Of a stretch of 64,000 bases of DNA, positions 29,906 to 39,810 are shown in pieces; position 1 is the stretch's first letter, and every line of letters begins with the position of its first letter. The notes under the pieces were generated by a model. That model was not told the DNA's origin and did no database searches. It saw only the letters and a program-made list of their open reading frames with translations. The position numbers and the translations under genes were made by a program. The stretch spans positions 77,538 through 141,537 of the forward strand of contig CAYVRP010000002.1 in NCBI GenBank assembly GCA_964454025.1. Reading direction: 5' to 3'. This stretch comes from JAFGBI01 sp964454025 (GTDB taxonomy: Bacteria; Myxococcota_A; Polyangia; Polyangiales; Polyangiaceae).

Positions 29906-31183
29906 ATGCCCCGCCAGGGAGGCCCTCCCCCGTCCGTCCTGGTCGTGGGCGCCGGGGACCGTGGCACGGCCTACGCCCGCTACGTCCTCGAGCACCCCGG
30001 GCAGGGGCGCGTCGCGGCAGTAGCCGATCCGGACCCCCACGCCCGGAACCGCCTCGGGGACGCCGCCGGCCTGCCCCCGGCGCGGAGGTTCGCGGACTGG
30101 CGCGACGCCCTCGACGGCCGGCGCGTGGCCGACGCGGTGCTGATCGCCACCCCGGACCGGGAGCACGCCGCCCCCGCGATCGCCTTCGCCGCGGCCGGGT
30201 GGGCCATACTGCTCGAGAAGCCGATGGCCCCCACCGCGCCCGAGTGCCGGGCGATCGTGGACGCGGTCGAGCGGGCCCAGGTGATCTTCGCGGTGGGCCA
30301 CGTCCTGCGCTACACGCCCTACACGCGGCGCCTGCGCCGGCTCGTCGCCGACGGCGCCATCGGCGACCTCGTGGGCATCAACCACCTCGAGCCGGTCGGG
30401 TGGTGGCACTTCGCCCACTCCTACGTCCGGGGCAACTGGCGCCGAGCCGATCTCAGCAGCTCCGTCCTGCTGGCGAAGAGCTGCCATGACCTCGACTGGA
30501 TCCGGTTCGTGCTCGGCGTCCCCTGCGAGCGCGTCGCGAGCTTCGGCGCGCGCGTCCACTTCCGGCCCGAGCGGCGCCCGCCGACGGCGGCGGACCGCTG
30601 CCTCGACTGCCCGCTCGAGCGCTCGTGCCCCTACTCGGCGGTCCGCCTCTACCGCGACCGCGCCCGCGCCGGTGATCTCGGCTGGCCGGTGTCCGTCCTC
30701 GGCCCCGATCGCACCCCCGAAGGCGTCGAGCGCGCGCTCGCGGATGGCCCCTACGGCCGCTGCGTCTACGCCTGCGACAACGACGTCCTCGACCAGCAGG
30801 TGGTGGCCCTCGAGCACCGCGGCGGGCGTTCGGCCACCTTCACCCTGAGCGCGTTCACGCCGTTCACCGGGCGCCGCTCGGTCCTGTTCGGCGACCGGGG
30901 CTGGATCGTCGGCGACGGCGCCCGCCTGGAGCTCCACGACTTCGTCACCGACCGGCGCACCGTGGAGCGCGTACGCGCGGCGGGCGACCACGGCGGCGGC
31001 GACGCGGCCCTCATGCGCGCGTTCCTCGCCGCCGTGCGGACCGGTGATCCCGCGGGGCTCGCCTCGGGCGCCGCCGAGACGCTGGAGACGCACCTCACCG
31101 TGTTCGCGGCCGAGCAGGCCCGCGTCGAGGGGCGGGTCGTTCGCGTCGACGACTGGCTCGACGCGGCCGTGGACGGGCGCTAA
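29906..31183 (+). CDS. Gfo/Idh/MocA-family NAD(P)-dependent oxidoreductase
   Basis: A 425-residue sugar-dehydrogenase-like protein. A Rossmann fold begins with VLVVGAGDRG (about residues 12-21), followed by the family motif EKPMAPT where Lys is catalytic. The central DLDWIRFVLG and the Cys-rich insert CLDCPLERSCPY with GRCVYACDNDVLDQQ match a common subgroup. The substrate cannot be inferred. It starts about 120 bases from divergent thrH and ends 33 bases before hflX. Confidence 0.85.
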   Translation: MPRQGGPPPSVLVVGAGDRGTAYARYVLEHPGQGRVAAVADPDPHARNRLGDAAGLPPARRFADWRDALDGRRVADAVLIATPDREHAAPAIAFAAAGWAILLEKPMAPTAPECRAIVDAVERAQVIFAVGHVLRYTPYTRRLRRLVADGAIGDLVGINHLEPVGWWHFAHSYVRGNWRRADLSSSVLLAKSCHDLDWIRFVLGVPCERVASFGARVHFRPERRPPTAADRCLDCPLERSCPYSAVRLYRDRARAGDLGWPVSVLGPDRTPEGVERALADGPYGRCVYACDNDVLDQQVVALEHRGGRSATFTLSAFTPFTGRRSVLFGDRGWIVGDGARLELHDFVTDRRTVERVRAAGDHGGGDAALMRAFLAAVRTGDPAGLASGAAETLETHLTVFAAEQARVEGRVVRVDDWLDAAVDGR

Positions 31184-31216
31184 GCTCGTGCGAGCTTGGC
31201 CGTCAAGGCCGCCCGG

Positions 31217-32938
31217 ATGCCAGAGCTTTTCGGAAACACCCAGGGCCTGTCGCCCAGCGCCGCCCGCACGCTCGAGCGCATCTACCGTCGCCGGGTGCCG
31301 CTCGATCAGATCGCGACGCTGGAGCTCATCCGCTCTCTGGCGGACGCCTCGCGTGAGACCAAGCGGCAGGTGGGGGCGCTCGTCCACCGCTCCGGCGCGG
31401 TCGATTACGTCGTGGTCGGCGACGCCACCCGGCTGCTCCTGCCCGACATCGGGCGCCTGCGCGCGGCGCAGGGTCGGTTCCGCGCCCTGCGCCTCGTGCA
31501 CACGCACCTGTTCGGCGAGCCGCTCACCCGCGACGACCTGGTCGACCTGACCCGCCTCCGCCTCGATCTGGTGGCGGCGATCATCCTGTCTCCGGAGGGG
31601 GACCCGCGCTCCCTGACCTGGGCCTACAACGTCCCCGGCCGCGAGGAGGCGGGCCGATCGCACGAGGTCGTGGGCCCCGTGCCCCACGGCCGCCCGCAGC
31701 CAAACTTCGGCGAGCTCATCTCCTCCCTCGAGGCGGAGTTCGCGCGCCGCGCGCGCACCCGCGTCGCCACCGCCAAGGACGGCCGCGCCATCCTCGTCCA
31801 CGTCGGCACCCAGCGCGGGGCCAGCGGCGCCCGCCGCGCCGAGGCCCGCCTCCTGGAGCTCGCCAGCCTGGCCCAGACCGCCGGGGTCGAGGTCGTCGAC
31901 CGGGTCGTCCAGCTCCGCGACCACGTCGACCCCAAGCTGGTCGTGGGCAAGGGCAAGCTCGACGAGATCGTCCTTCGCGCCATCGACCTCGGCGCGGAGA
32001 CGCTCATCTTCGATCGCGATCTGACGCCGGCGCAGGCGAGCGGGATCGCCGCGCAGACCGATCTCAAGGTGATCGACCGCTCGCAGCTCATCCTCGACAT
32101 CTTCGCCCAGCGCGCCGAGTCGGCCGACGGGAAGCTCCAGGTCGAGCTCGCGCAGCTCAAGTACACCCTGCCCCGCCTGGGGGCCAAGGACGACGCCCTG
32201 AGCCGCCTCACCGGCGGGATCGGCGGCCGGGGCCCCGGCGAGACGACGCTCGAGATCGGGCGCCGGCGAGCCCGTGAGCGGCTCTCCCGCCTGGAGCGCG
32301 ACCTCAGGACCCTGGCTCGCAAGCGCGCCGAGCGCCGCCGGCAGCGCGCGCGGGACTCGATCCCCGTGGTGGCCATCGTCGGCTACACCAACGCGGGCAA
32401 GAGCACGCTCCTCAACACCCTGACGTCGGCCGGGGTGCTGGCCGAGGACCGGCTCTTCGCCACCCTGGACACGCGGGCGCGCCGGCTGCGGCTCGGGGGC
32501 GGCGCGGAGTGCATCCTCACCGACACCGTGGGCTTCATCCGCGACATGCCGCGGGATCTGTTCGCGGCCTTCCGCGCGACCTTCGAGGAGGCGGCGGACG
32601 CCGATCTGCTGCTGGAGGTCGTCGACGCCGCGGACCCCGAGTTCGACGAGCACCTGCGCACGACGGCCGAGGTCCTCGAGCAGCTCGGCATCGATCAGCT
32701 ACCGCGGCTGGTCGTCTACAACAAGATCGACCGGCTCCCGCTGGCGACCCGCATCGCCCTGGCGCGCGAGCCCGGCGCCGGCGCCATCTCCGCCCTCGAT
32801 CGCGCGACCACCCCGGAGCTGGTTTCCCGCCTCGCGCTCGAGCTCGCCGCCGTCACGCGGCTCGAGCGCGCCCCGGGCGCGGTCGTCGATCCCCCGGGGA
32901 GTGGCGGAGCCGTCGGCGGCGCGCCCTCGCCGCCCTAG
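31217..32938 (+). CDS. hflX: ribosome-associated GTPase HflX
   Basis: A 573-residue GTPase that binds and rescues stalled or heat-damaged ribosomes. It has the long N-terminal form (LFGNTQGLSPSAARTLERIY), then the nucleotide-binding HflX domain with GTQRG, a glycine-rich linker (GGIGGRGPGET), a coiled coil and a G domain with GYTNAGKST, DTVGF and NKIDR. I choose the ATG at 31217 rather than the in-frame TTG 21 bases upstream because MPELFGN matches the family start. Its stop overlaps the convergent fabH-like stop (shared CTAG). Confidence 0.92.
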   Translation: MPELFGNTQGLSPSAARTLERIYRRRVPLDQIATLELIRSLADASRETKRQVGALVHRSGAVDYVVVGDATRLLLPDIGRLRAAQGRFRALRLVHTHLFGEPLTRDDLVDLTRLRLDLVAAIILSPEGDPRSLTWAYNVPGREEAGRSHEVVGPVPHGRPQPNFGELISSLEAEFARRARTRVATAKDGRAILVHVGTQRGASGARRAEARLLELASLAQTAGVEVVDRVVQLRDHVDPKLVVGKGKLDEIVLRAIDLGAETLIFDRDLTPAQASGIAAQTDLKVIDRSQLILDIFAQRAESADGKLQVELAQLKYTLPRLGAKDDALSRLTGGIGGRGPGETTLEIGRRRARERLSRLERDLRTLARKRAERRRQRARDSIPVVAIVGYTNAGKSTLLNTLTSAGVLAEDRLFATLDTRARRLRLGGGAECILTDTVGFIRDMPRDLFAAFRATFEEAADADLLLEVVDAADPEFDEHLRTTAEVLEQLGIDQLPRLVVYNKIDRLPLATRIALAREPGAGAISALDRATTPELVSRLALELAAVTRLERAPGAVVDPPGSGGAVGGAPSPP

Positions 32939-33984
32939 ACGCGCAGCACCGCGGCGCCCCAGTGGAGCCCCGCGCCGAGCGCGAGCACGCAGACGATCTG
33001 CCCGGAGCGCAGCCGCCCGTCCCGCCGCATCTCGTCCATCAGGATCGGGATGGTCGCGGTCGAGGTGTTGCCGTAGCGCGCGATGTTCGAGGGCACCTTC
33101 TCGGCGGGGACGCCGAGCCGCTCCCGGATGGAGTCGTTGATCCGATCGTTGGCCTGATGGGCGATGAACCAGTCCACCTGCTCGAGGGTCACCCCCGCGT
33201 CCGCACAGGCCTTCCGGATCGACGTGGGGATCTTGGTCACCGCGTGCTTGAACACCTCCCGCCCCTCCATCAAGGGGAGGTGCTCCTCGCGCTGGATGGT
33301 GCCGGAGCTGATGTAGGGCCGGCGCCGGTACCCGGCCGGGATGTAGAGCTGTTCGAGGTACCGCCCGTCGGTGTGGACGTCGAGGCTCAGGAGGCCGGGA
33401 CCGTCCTCGCACCGCTCGAGCAGCAGCGCCCCCGCGCCGTCCCCGAAGATGACGGCGTAGCCGCGGTGGCGGGTCGCTCGCTCGTAGTCCTCGGGGCTGG
33501 GCGCCGGCCCGTCCGGCTCGAGCGCGGCCCAGTCGTTCCAGGGCATGAACCCCGCCTGGGCCTCCGCCCCGACGATCAAGATCGTCCGCGCGACACCGCT
33601 CTTGATGAGGCTGTCGGCGATCTGGAGACTGAAGACCGTGGCGGCGCACTGCGTCCGGAGATCGAGCGCCGGGACGCCGGGGCAGCCGAGCGCGGCCCCG
33701 AGCAACGGCCCGGACCCCGGGAAGAAGTAGTCCGGGGTCATCGTGTTGAAGAGGATGTAATCAAGGTCCGACGCCACCCGCCCGGCATCCGCGAGCGCCA
33801 GCCTCGCCGCCTCGATGGCGAGGTCGGAGGCGCCCTGCCCCTCGGGGCAGAAATGCCGTTGCTCGATCCCCGTTCGCTGGCGAACCCACTCGTCGCTGGT
33901 GTCCATCACCCGGGAGAGGTCGTGGTTCGTGTAGGGACGACCGGGCAAGTAGCGGCCCGAGCCTGTGATGCGAAAACCAGCCAT
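32935..33984 (-). CDS. beta-ketoacyl-ACP synthase III family protein
   Basis: A 349-residue thiolase-fold enzyme of the FabH family. The catalytic triad is visible: Cys113 in TQCAAT, His in IAHQAN and Asn in YGNTST. It starts MAGFRITGSGRYLP. The DYILFNTMTPDYFFPG region is typical. FabH condenses acetyl-CoA or branched acyl-CoA with malonyl-ACP to start fatty acids. No other fatty-acid gene is adjacent, so it could serve a special acyl or natural-product pathway instead of housekeeping FabH. It is convergent with hflX. Confidence 0.88.
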   Translation of the reverse strand: MAGFRITGSGRYLPGRPYTNHDLSRVMDTSDEWVRQRTGIEQRHFCPEGQGASDLAIEAARLALADAGRVASDLDYILFNTMTPDYFFPGSGPLLGAALGCPGVPALDLRTQCAATVFSLQIADSLIKSGVARTILIVGAEAQAGFMPWNDWAALEPDGPAPSPEDYERATRHRGYAVIFGDGAGALLLERCEDGPGLLSLDVHTDGRYLEQLYIPAGYRRRPYISSGTIQREEHLPLMEGREVFKHAVTKIPTSIRKACADAGVTLEQVDWFIAHQANDRINDSIRERLGVPAEKVPSNIARYGNTSTATIPILMDEMRRDGRLRSGQIVCVLALGAGLHWGAAVLRV

Positions 33985-34194
33985 GGCTGTCGGCGGAGGA
34001 AGGGCGGGACCGGCGGGACTGGTCAGGCACGACCGCGCCCTGCCGCACGAATTCCTGGTTGACTAGTCGACGGGGGCAGGCCGTCACAAGTGGATTCGAT
34101 TCGGCTCTCTAGCCGGAACAGCCTCCCGGCCCCGGACGCCCGGTCGGCCCGGCGCCCCGCGCCGCCGCTCCGGTCCGCGTCCCCGCCGCGGCCG

Positions 34195-36021
<1,827 letters not shown>

Positions 36022-36105
36022 CGGGCGCGGCGGCCTATCGCGATCGGGGGCGCCGTGCAAGCGGCGGCGCCCGCCCCGACGCACCCCCGCCGCGACGGGG
36101 CGGGC

Positions 36106-36657
36106 TCACCGGTTCAGCACGGGCGCGGACACCGTGTAGACGGCCACGGTGCCGCGACCGGCGTTGGCCACCGTGAGCGCCACCTCGCCCCCCGCGCCCA
36201 GCAGGTCGCCGGTCCCGAGCCCCCACCGCTCGTCCCCTGCCTCGACCTCGAGGATGCCGCGCTCGCAGGTGACGAACCGGCGGGTCCCCGGTCCGCCCGA
36301 CGGCAGGCGCAGGCGTGCGCCGGGCTCGAGCTCGCTGCGGTCGAAGCTCAGCCCGGGCACGGGGTCCGGGATGAGATCCCTCACCACCACCCCGCCCCGG
36401 GCGCGCGCGGGCAGCGACGCGCGCGGGATCCGGCGCACCGGCGGCCCCGGGGCGACGATCAGCCCCTCGATGGGGCTGGCGAGGGCCGCGGCCACCTTGA
36501 CCAGGACGTGCAACGTCGGGTTCGCCTCCCCGGACTCGATGTGAGCCAGGGTGGGGCGCGGGACGCCCGAGAGCTCCGCGAGGTCCCGCTGCGTGAGCCC
36601 GCGCGCCTCGCGCAGGCGTCGAACGTTGGCGGCCAGGTTCTGCGAGGCGGGGTCCAT
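36106..36657 (-). CDS. XRE-family transcriptional regulator with cupin domain
   Basis: A 183-residue regulator. The helix-turn-helix spans about residues 10-65 (RRLREARGLTQRDLAELSGV then TLAHIESGEANPTL), and a C-terminal beta-rich cupin lies at about 95-180 (LSFDRSELEPGARLRLPSG, GDLLGAGGEV). The start at 36657 (MDPASQNLA) leaves out a Arg/Gly-rich stretch with no homologous look. Family members sense a small ligand with the cupin and regulate nearby metabolic genes. It is divergent from a small lipoprotein gene 106 bases away. Confidence 0.85.
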   Translation of the reverse strand: MDPASQNLAANVRRLREARGLTQRDLAELSGVPRPTLAHIESGEANPTLHVLVKVAAALASPIEGLIVAPGPPVRRIPRASLPARARGGVVVRDLIPDPVPGLSFDRSELEPGARLRLPSGGPGTRRFVTCERGILEVEAGDERWGLGTGDLLGAGGEVALTVANAGRGTVAVYTVSAPVLNR

Positions 36658-36763
36658 GGGCGGGGTGAGCGTAGGCGAGCCCCCTCCCGACCGGAAGCGC
36701 GGGCCAGCCACCCCCCGTGAGCGCCGCCCCGCAACCCACGGCCGCCGCGGACGACCCGGGGTC

Positions 36764-37126
36764 ATGCGCGCCCCTGCCGCGACGGCGATCGGGATGCTCA
36801 CCCTGGCCACGGGGCTCGCCGCCTGCGGCGGGCCCCGCCTGGGGCACGCGGCGCGCGCCGCGCAGGAGGCTCGCTTCCCGGCGGCCCTGGCGGAGCTCGA
36901 GGCGCTCGAGGATCACCTCGACGAGCACCGTCCGCGCTGGCGCGCCCGCTACTGCCTGGAGCGCGGCCTCGCCCACCTCGCGGTGGGGGATCTGGCGGCG
37001 GCCGACCGCTGGCTGCGGCGCGCCTGGGCGTGGGTCGACGAGCAGCCGGACCTGCTGACGCCCGCGGAGCGCGGCCGGCTCACCCTCGCCTGGCGCTCGA
37101 CGGGACGCATGCCCGGCGAGCGCTGA
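36764..37126 (+). CDS. small TPR-like lipoprotein of unknown function
   Basis: A 120-residue protein with a clear lipoprotein signal: hydrophobic ATAIGMLTLATG followed by lipobox LAAC (Cys at about 21). The mature part is helical and Ala/Arg/Leu-rich, with repeating pairs of helices (AARAAQEARFPAALAELEALE, then ERGLAHLAVGDLAAADRWLRRAW) that resemble one to two TPR units. It is divergent from the XRE-cupin gene and convergent with the next lipoprotein gene. Function is unknown. Confidence 0.6.
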   Translation: MRAPAATAIGMLTLATGLAACGGPRLGHAARAAQEARFPAALAELEALEDHLDEHRPRWRARYCLERGLAHLAVGDLAAADRWLRRAWAWVDEQPDLLTPAERGRLTLAWRSTGRMPGER

Positions 37127-37169
37127 GCCGTCGCCCGGGCGTGAGGCAGCCCGCGACCGGCCAACGCGG

Positions 37170-37673
37170 TCAGTACTGGTTCACGATGCGATCGATGTGG
37201 ATGGTCTCGTCCCAGGCCGCCTCGTAGCCCTCGTAGTGCACGAGGAACCGATCGGGCGCGATCACGTCGACGATGGTCGCGGGGTACGGCGATCCGCGCC
37301 AGATCACCCGCACTCGGTCGCCGACCCGGAAGGGGGCGGCCGTCGCGGCGGAGCTGCTCGGCTGCGGCGGGATCCCCGCGGCGATGGCGACCTTCGCCGG
37401 CGGGGGCGGGGGCGCCACCGGCCCCTGCACGCGGCCGACGATGCGCTCGATCCCCACCTCCTCGTCCCAGCGCGACTCGTAGCCGTCGAAGTGGACGCGG
37501 AACCTTGTCCGGCTCCGCACCTCGATGACGTAGGCCGGGTACGCGGGGCCGCCCTCCTCCCACTGCACGAGCACGTACTCGCCCACCCGGTAGGGCCGCT
37601 GGCACCCGGCCGTGAGCGCTCCGACGAGCAGGACCGCGCCGAGGACGAGCCGGTACGACGGCACGCGGACCAT
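37170..37673 (-). CDS. lipoprotein with tandem Tudor/chromo-like modules
   Basis: A 167-residue lipoprotein: lipobox LTAGC follows the hydrophobic LVLGAVLLVGA. Two copies of an approximately 50-residue module follow, RVGEYVLVQW..YPAYVIEVRSRTRFRVHFDGYESRWDE and RVGDRVRVIW..YPATIVDVIAPDRFLVHYEGYEAAWDE, separated by a Pro/Ala linker. The pattern (basic strand, aromatic, F-x-VH-F/Y-x-GY-x-x-x-WDE) resembles the Tudor-knot/chromo barrel used by eukaryotic chromatin proteins, here on an envelope protein. The start at 37673 is chosen to place the signal at the N-terminus. Confidence 0.7.
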   Translation of the reverse strand: MVRVPSYRLVLGAVLLVGALTAGCQRPYRVGEYVLVQWEEGGPAYPAYVIEVRSRTRFRVHFDGYESRWDEEVGIERIVGRVQGPVAPPPPPAKVAIAAGIPPQPSSSAATAAPFRVGDRVRVIWRGSPYPATIVDVIAPDRFLVHYEGYEAAWDETIHIDRIVNQY

Positions 37674-37861
37674 CCTAACGCGAGCCCCTCCCCGCGCCAG
37701 CTCCCGCGCGGCCCGGCGCGCTCGCCCGCGCGCGCAGCGCCCGCGCCCTGCGCCCCTTCCCCGCACCCCGCCGACCAGCCCCGCCCTCCCCCGGTCCCCG
37801 GCGTGCATCCGTCGCCGCGCCCTCCCCCGACACGCCGGGCCCGACCGGGGCGCGCTCCCGA

Positions 37862-38992
37862 TCACCCCTCGGTCTCGCCTCCCGCCGGCGGTCGCCGCGC
37901 CCCGCGCCGGTCACCCTCCGCCTCCGGCTCGCGGAGCGTGTAGCCCCCCGCGACCAGGGCCGCGTGATGGTCGGCGACCCAGGCGGCGCCGCGGCTCCGC
38001 GTCGTCCGGTAGGCGTGCTCCAGGATGCTCCGCCGCGCCGCGAAGCTGGCCGGGCTGTACATGAAGAGGATCCCGTCCATCGGATCCGGCTCGATGAGGA
38101 GGACGGGCACGGAGCGGGTGATCCGCCGGCACGCCTCGCGTATCGCCTCGTGGATCCCCATCCGGAGCACCTGGTGCATGACCCAGATGGCGCCCTTGTC
38201 GCGCACGCTCGTGCGGTGGCCGTGCCCGGTCGGCACCGTGGTGGCGCGGACGGGGACCATCGGGTTTATCACCACCAGCGCCTGCGCTCCCGTCGTGAGC
38301 GCCACGTCCAGCAGGGCGACCTGGGCCGCGCCGGCGTCCACGTAGTGCCGGTCCCCGACGCGGACGGGCGAGAAGATGGGCGGCAACGCCATCGACGCGA
38401 TGCAGGCCCGGCTCACCTGGACGTGCTGGTGCGGCTCAGCGCCGAAGACGGTGAGCGCCCCGGAGTCGAGCTCGTGGCTCACCACGCGCAGCGCGCGGGG
38501 CAGGGCCGAGAAGGTGTTGGGGACGCCCCGGCGCTCGAAGAAGGCGGCGAGGAACCGCTCGTAGGCGTCGAGCGAGAACACGCCCGCGGGGAGGGAGTCG
38601 TTGAACCGGTCGAGCTCCTCCCACAGGACCGCGGGGCTCGGGGGGGCGCTCCGCAGCAGCATGGCGCGAGCTCCGCGACGCAAGGCGCTCCAGCCCGTCT
38701 CGATGACGCGCCGCCACTCCTCCCAGTCGGTCCGGTACAGGTGGTGGCGCTCGAGCGGGAAGTAGTTGTCGGCCGGATCCAGGAACGCACGGTAGAGGCG
38801 CTGTACCGGGCGCCCCCCGGCGAGCACCGCCGCGACGCTGGCGCCGCTCGACGCCCCGACGTAGGCATCCAGCGCGTTCGCGTCGAAGCCCTCGAGCGCG
38901 TCCTCGAGCGCCGCCAGGGCGCCGATCTGGTACATCGCGCCCGTGGCCCCGCCGCCCGGCAGGCACAGCGCCACCCGCGCCGGCGCGCTCAC
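37862..38992 (-). CDS. patatin-like phospholipase
   Basis: A 376-residue patatin-fold lipase. The oxyanion-hole glycine cluster GGGATG (13-18), the nucleophile elbow GASSG with Ser48, and the catalytic Asp in VDAG are in the correct order. It has no signal peptide. Patatins hydrolyse acyl chains from phospholipids. The GTG start at 38992 overlaps the stop of the CPBP protease gene (GTGA), so it is the third gene of nadB-CPBP-patatin. The Arg/Pro-rich C-terminal tail is probably disordered. Confidence 0.9.
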   Translation of the reverse strand: MSAPARVALCLPGGGATGAMYQIGALAALEDALEGFDANALDAYVGASSGASVAAVLAGGRPVQRLYRAFLDPADNYFPLERHHLYRTDWEEWRRVIETGWSALRRGARAMLLRSAPPSPAVLWEELDRFNDSLPAGVFSLDAYERFLAAFFERRGVPNTFSALPRALRVVSHELDSGALTVFGAEPHQHVQVSRACIASMALPPIFSPVRVGDRHYVDAGAAQVALLDVALTTGAQALVVINPMVPVRATTVPTGHGHRTSVRDKGAIWVMHQVLRMGIHEAIREACRRITRSVPVLLIEPDPMDGILFMYSPASFAARRSILEHAYRTTRSRGAAWVADHHAALVAGGYTLREPEAEGDRRGARRPPAGGETEG

Positions 38993-39810
38993 CGCGCGTC
39001 CTCCTCGCGGGCCTGTCGCGCGGCGAGGCTCCGGAGGCCGACCCAGCCCGAGAGCAGCAGGAGCCCCGCCACCCCCAGCGAGCCGAGCGCCACGGCGGCG
39101 GGCTCCGGCGCGAGCGGGCGCGTCGCCGTGGCCACGCCGGTAACGAGCGCGAGCACCATGATGGCGTTGAAGGTGACGTGGAGCGCGAGCGGGGGCAACA
39201 GCGACCCGCTCACCGCGCGGAGCAGCCCCAGCGCGCCGCCGGCCAGAACCAACGTCGGCAGCTCCCTCCAGGCGAGGGCGTGCAGCGCGACGAAGGCGCC
39301 CACGCTGGCCGACGCCGCGGCGACGCGGCCGCCGCGCGGGGCGCCGAGCCCGAAGACGACCCCCCGCGTCCAGAGCTCCTCTGCCAGCGGGACCAGGCAG
39401 GCGACGACGACGACCGTCCCCACCAGATCGGCCGGACCGCTCACCTCCAGCAGCAGGGCGCGCCGCGCCAGGGCGTCCGGAGGCGTCGGCGCCAGGCGCT
39501 CGCCGGCGCCGCGAAGCGCCGCGGCCGGCAGGTGCAGCCGCGCGCCGAGCAGGCGCCCGCGCGCGGGCAGCGCCGGGGCGGTGGGGCGGAGGCCAGCGAG
39601 GTCCGCGAGCCCTCGCTCGGGGGCGTGCGCGCGCAGCGCGAGGATGGACACCGCGAGCAGCGCGATGAGCTCCACCGCGCCCACCTGCACCGCGTCGTGG
39701 GCGGCCGCGGGGGTGATCGCGACCAGCAGCGTGAGCCCGAGCCCGAGCAGCGCGGCCGCCGCCAGCGACCAGAGCGCCGCGCCGCCGACGGAGAGCGGGA
39801 CGCCGGTCAT
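38989..39810 (-). CDS. CPBP-family intramembrane metalloprotease
   Basis: A 273-residue polytopic membrane protein with several hydrophobic segments. The CPBP motifs are visible: EELWTRG (Glu-Glu-x-x-x-Arg), a later His in FVALHALAW, and HVTFNAIM. These membrane proteases process prenylated proteins or act in bacteriocin immunity and regulation. The ATG at 39810 overlaps the nadB stop (ATGA), and its own stop overlaps the patatin start, so translation coupling on both sides is likely. The substrate is unknown. Confidence 0.85.
   Translation of the reverse strand: MTGVPLSVGGAALWSLAAAALLGLGLTLLVAITPAAAHDAVQVGAVELIALLAVSILALRAHAPERGLADLAGLRPTAPALPARGRLLGARLHLPAAALRGAGERLAPTPPDALARRALLLEVSGPADLVGTVVVVACLVPLAEELWTRGVVFGLGAPRGGRVAAASASVGAFVALHALAWRELPTLVLAGGALGLLRAVSGSLLPPLALHVTFNAIMVLALVTGVATATRPLAPEPAAVALGSLGVAGLLLLSGWVGLRSLAARQAREEDAR

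Noticed and set aside
29657..32653. Minus-strand open frame of about 1000 codons over the oxidoreductase and hflX genes
   Set aside because: Arg/Ala/Gly/Glu-rich shadow without motifs; both plus-strand genes are clearly real.
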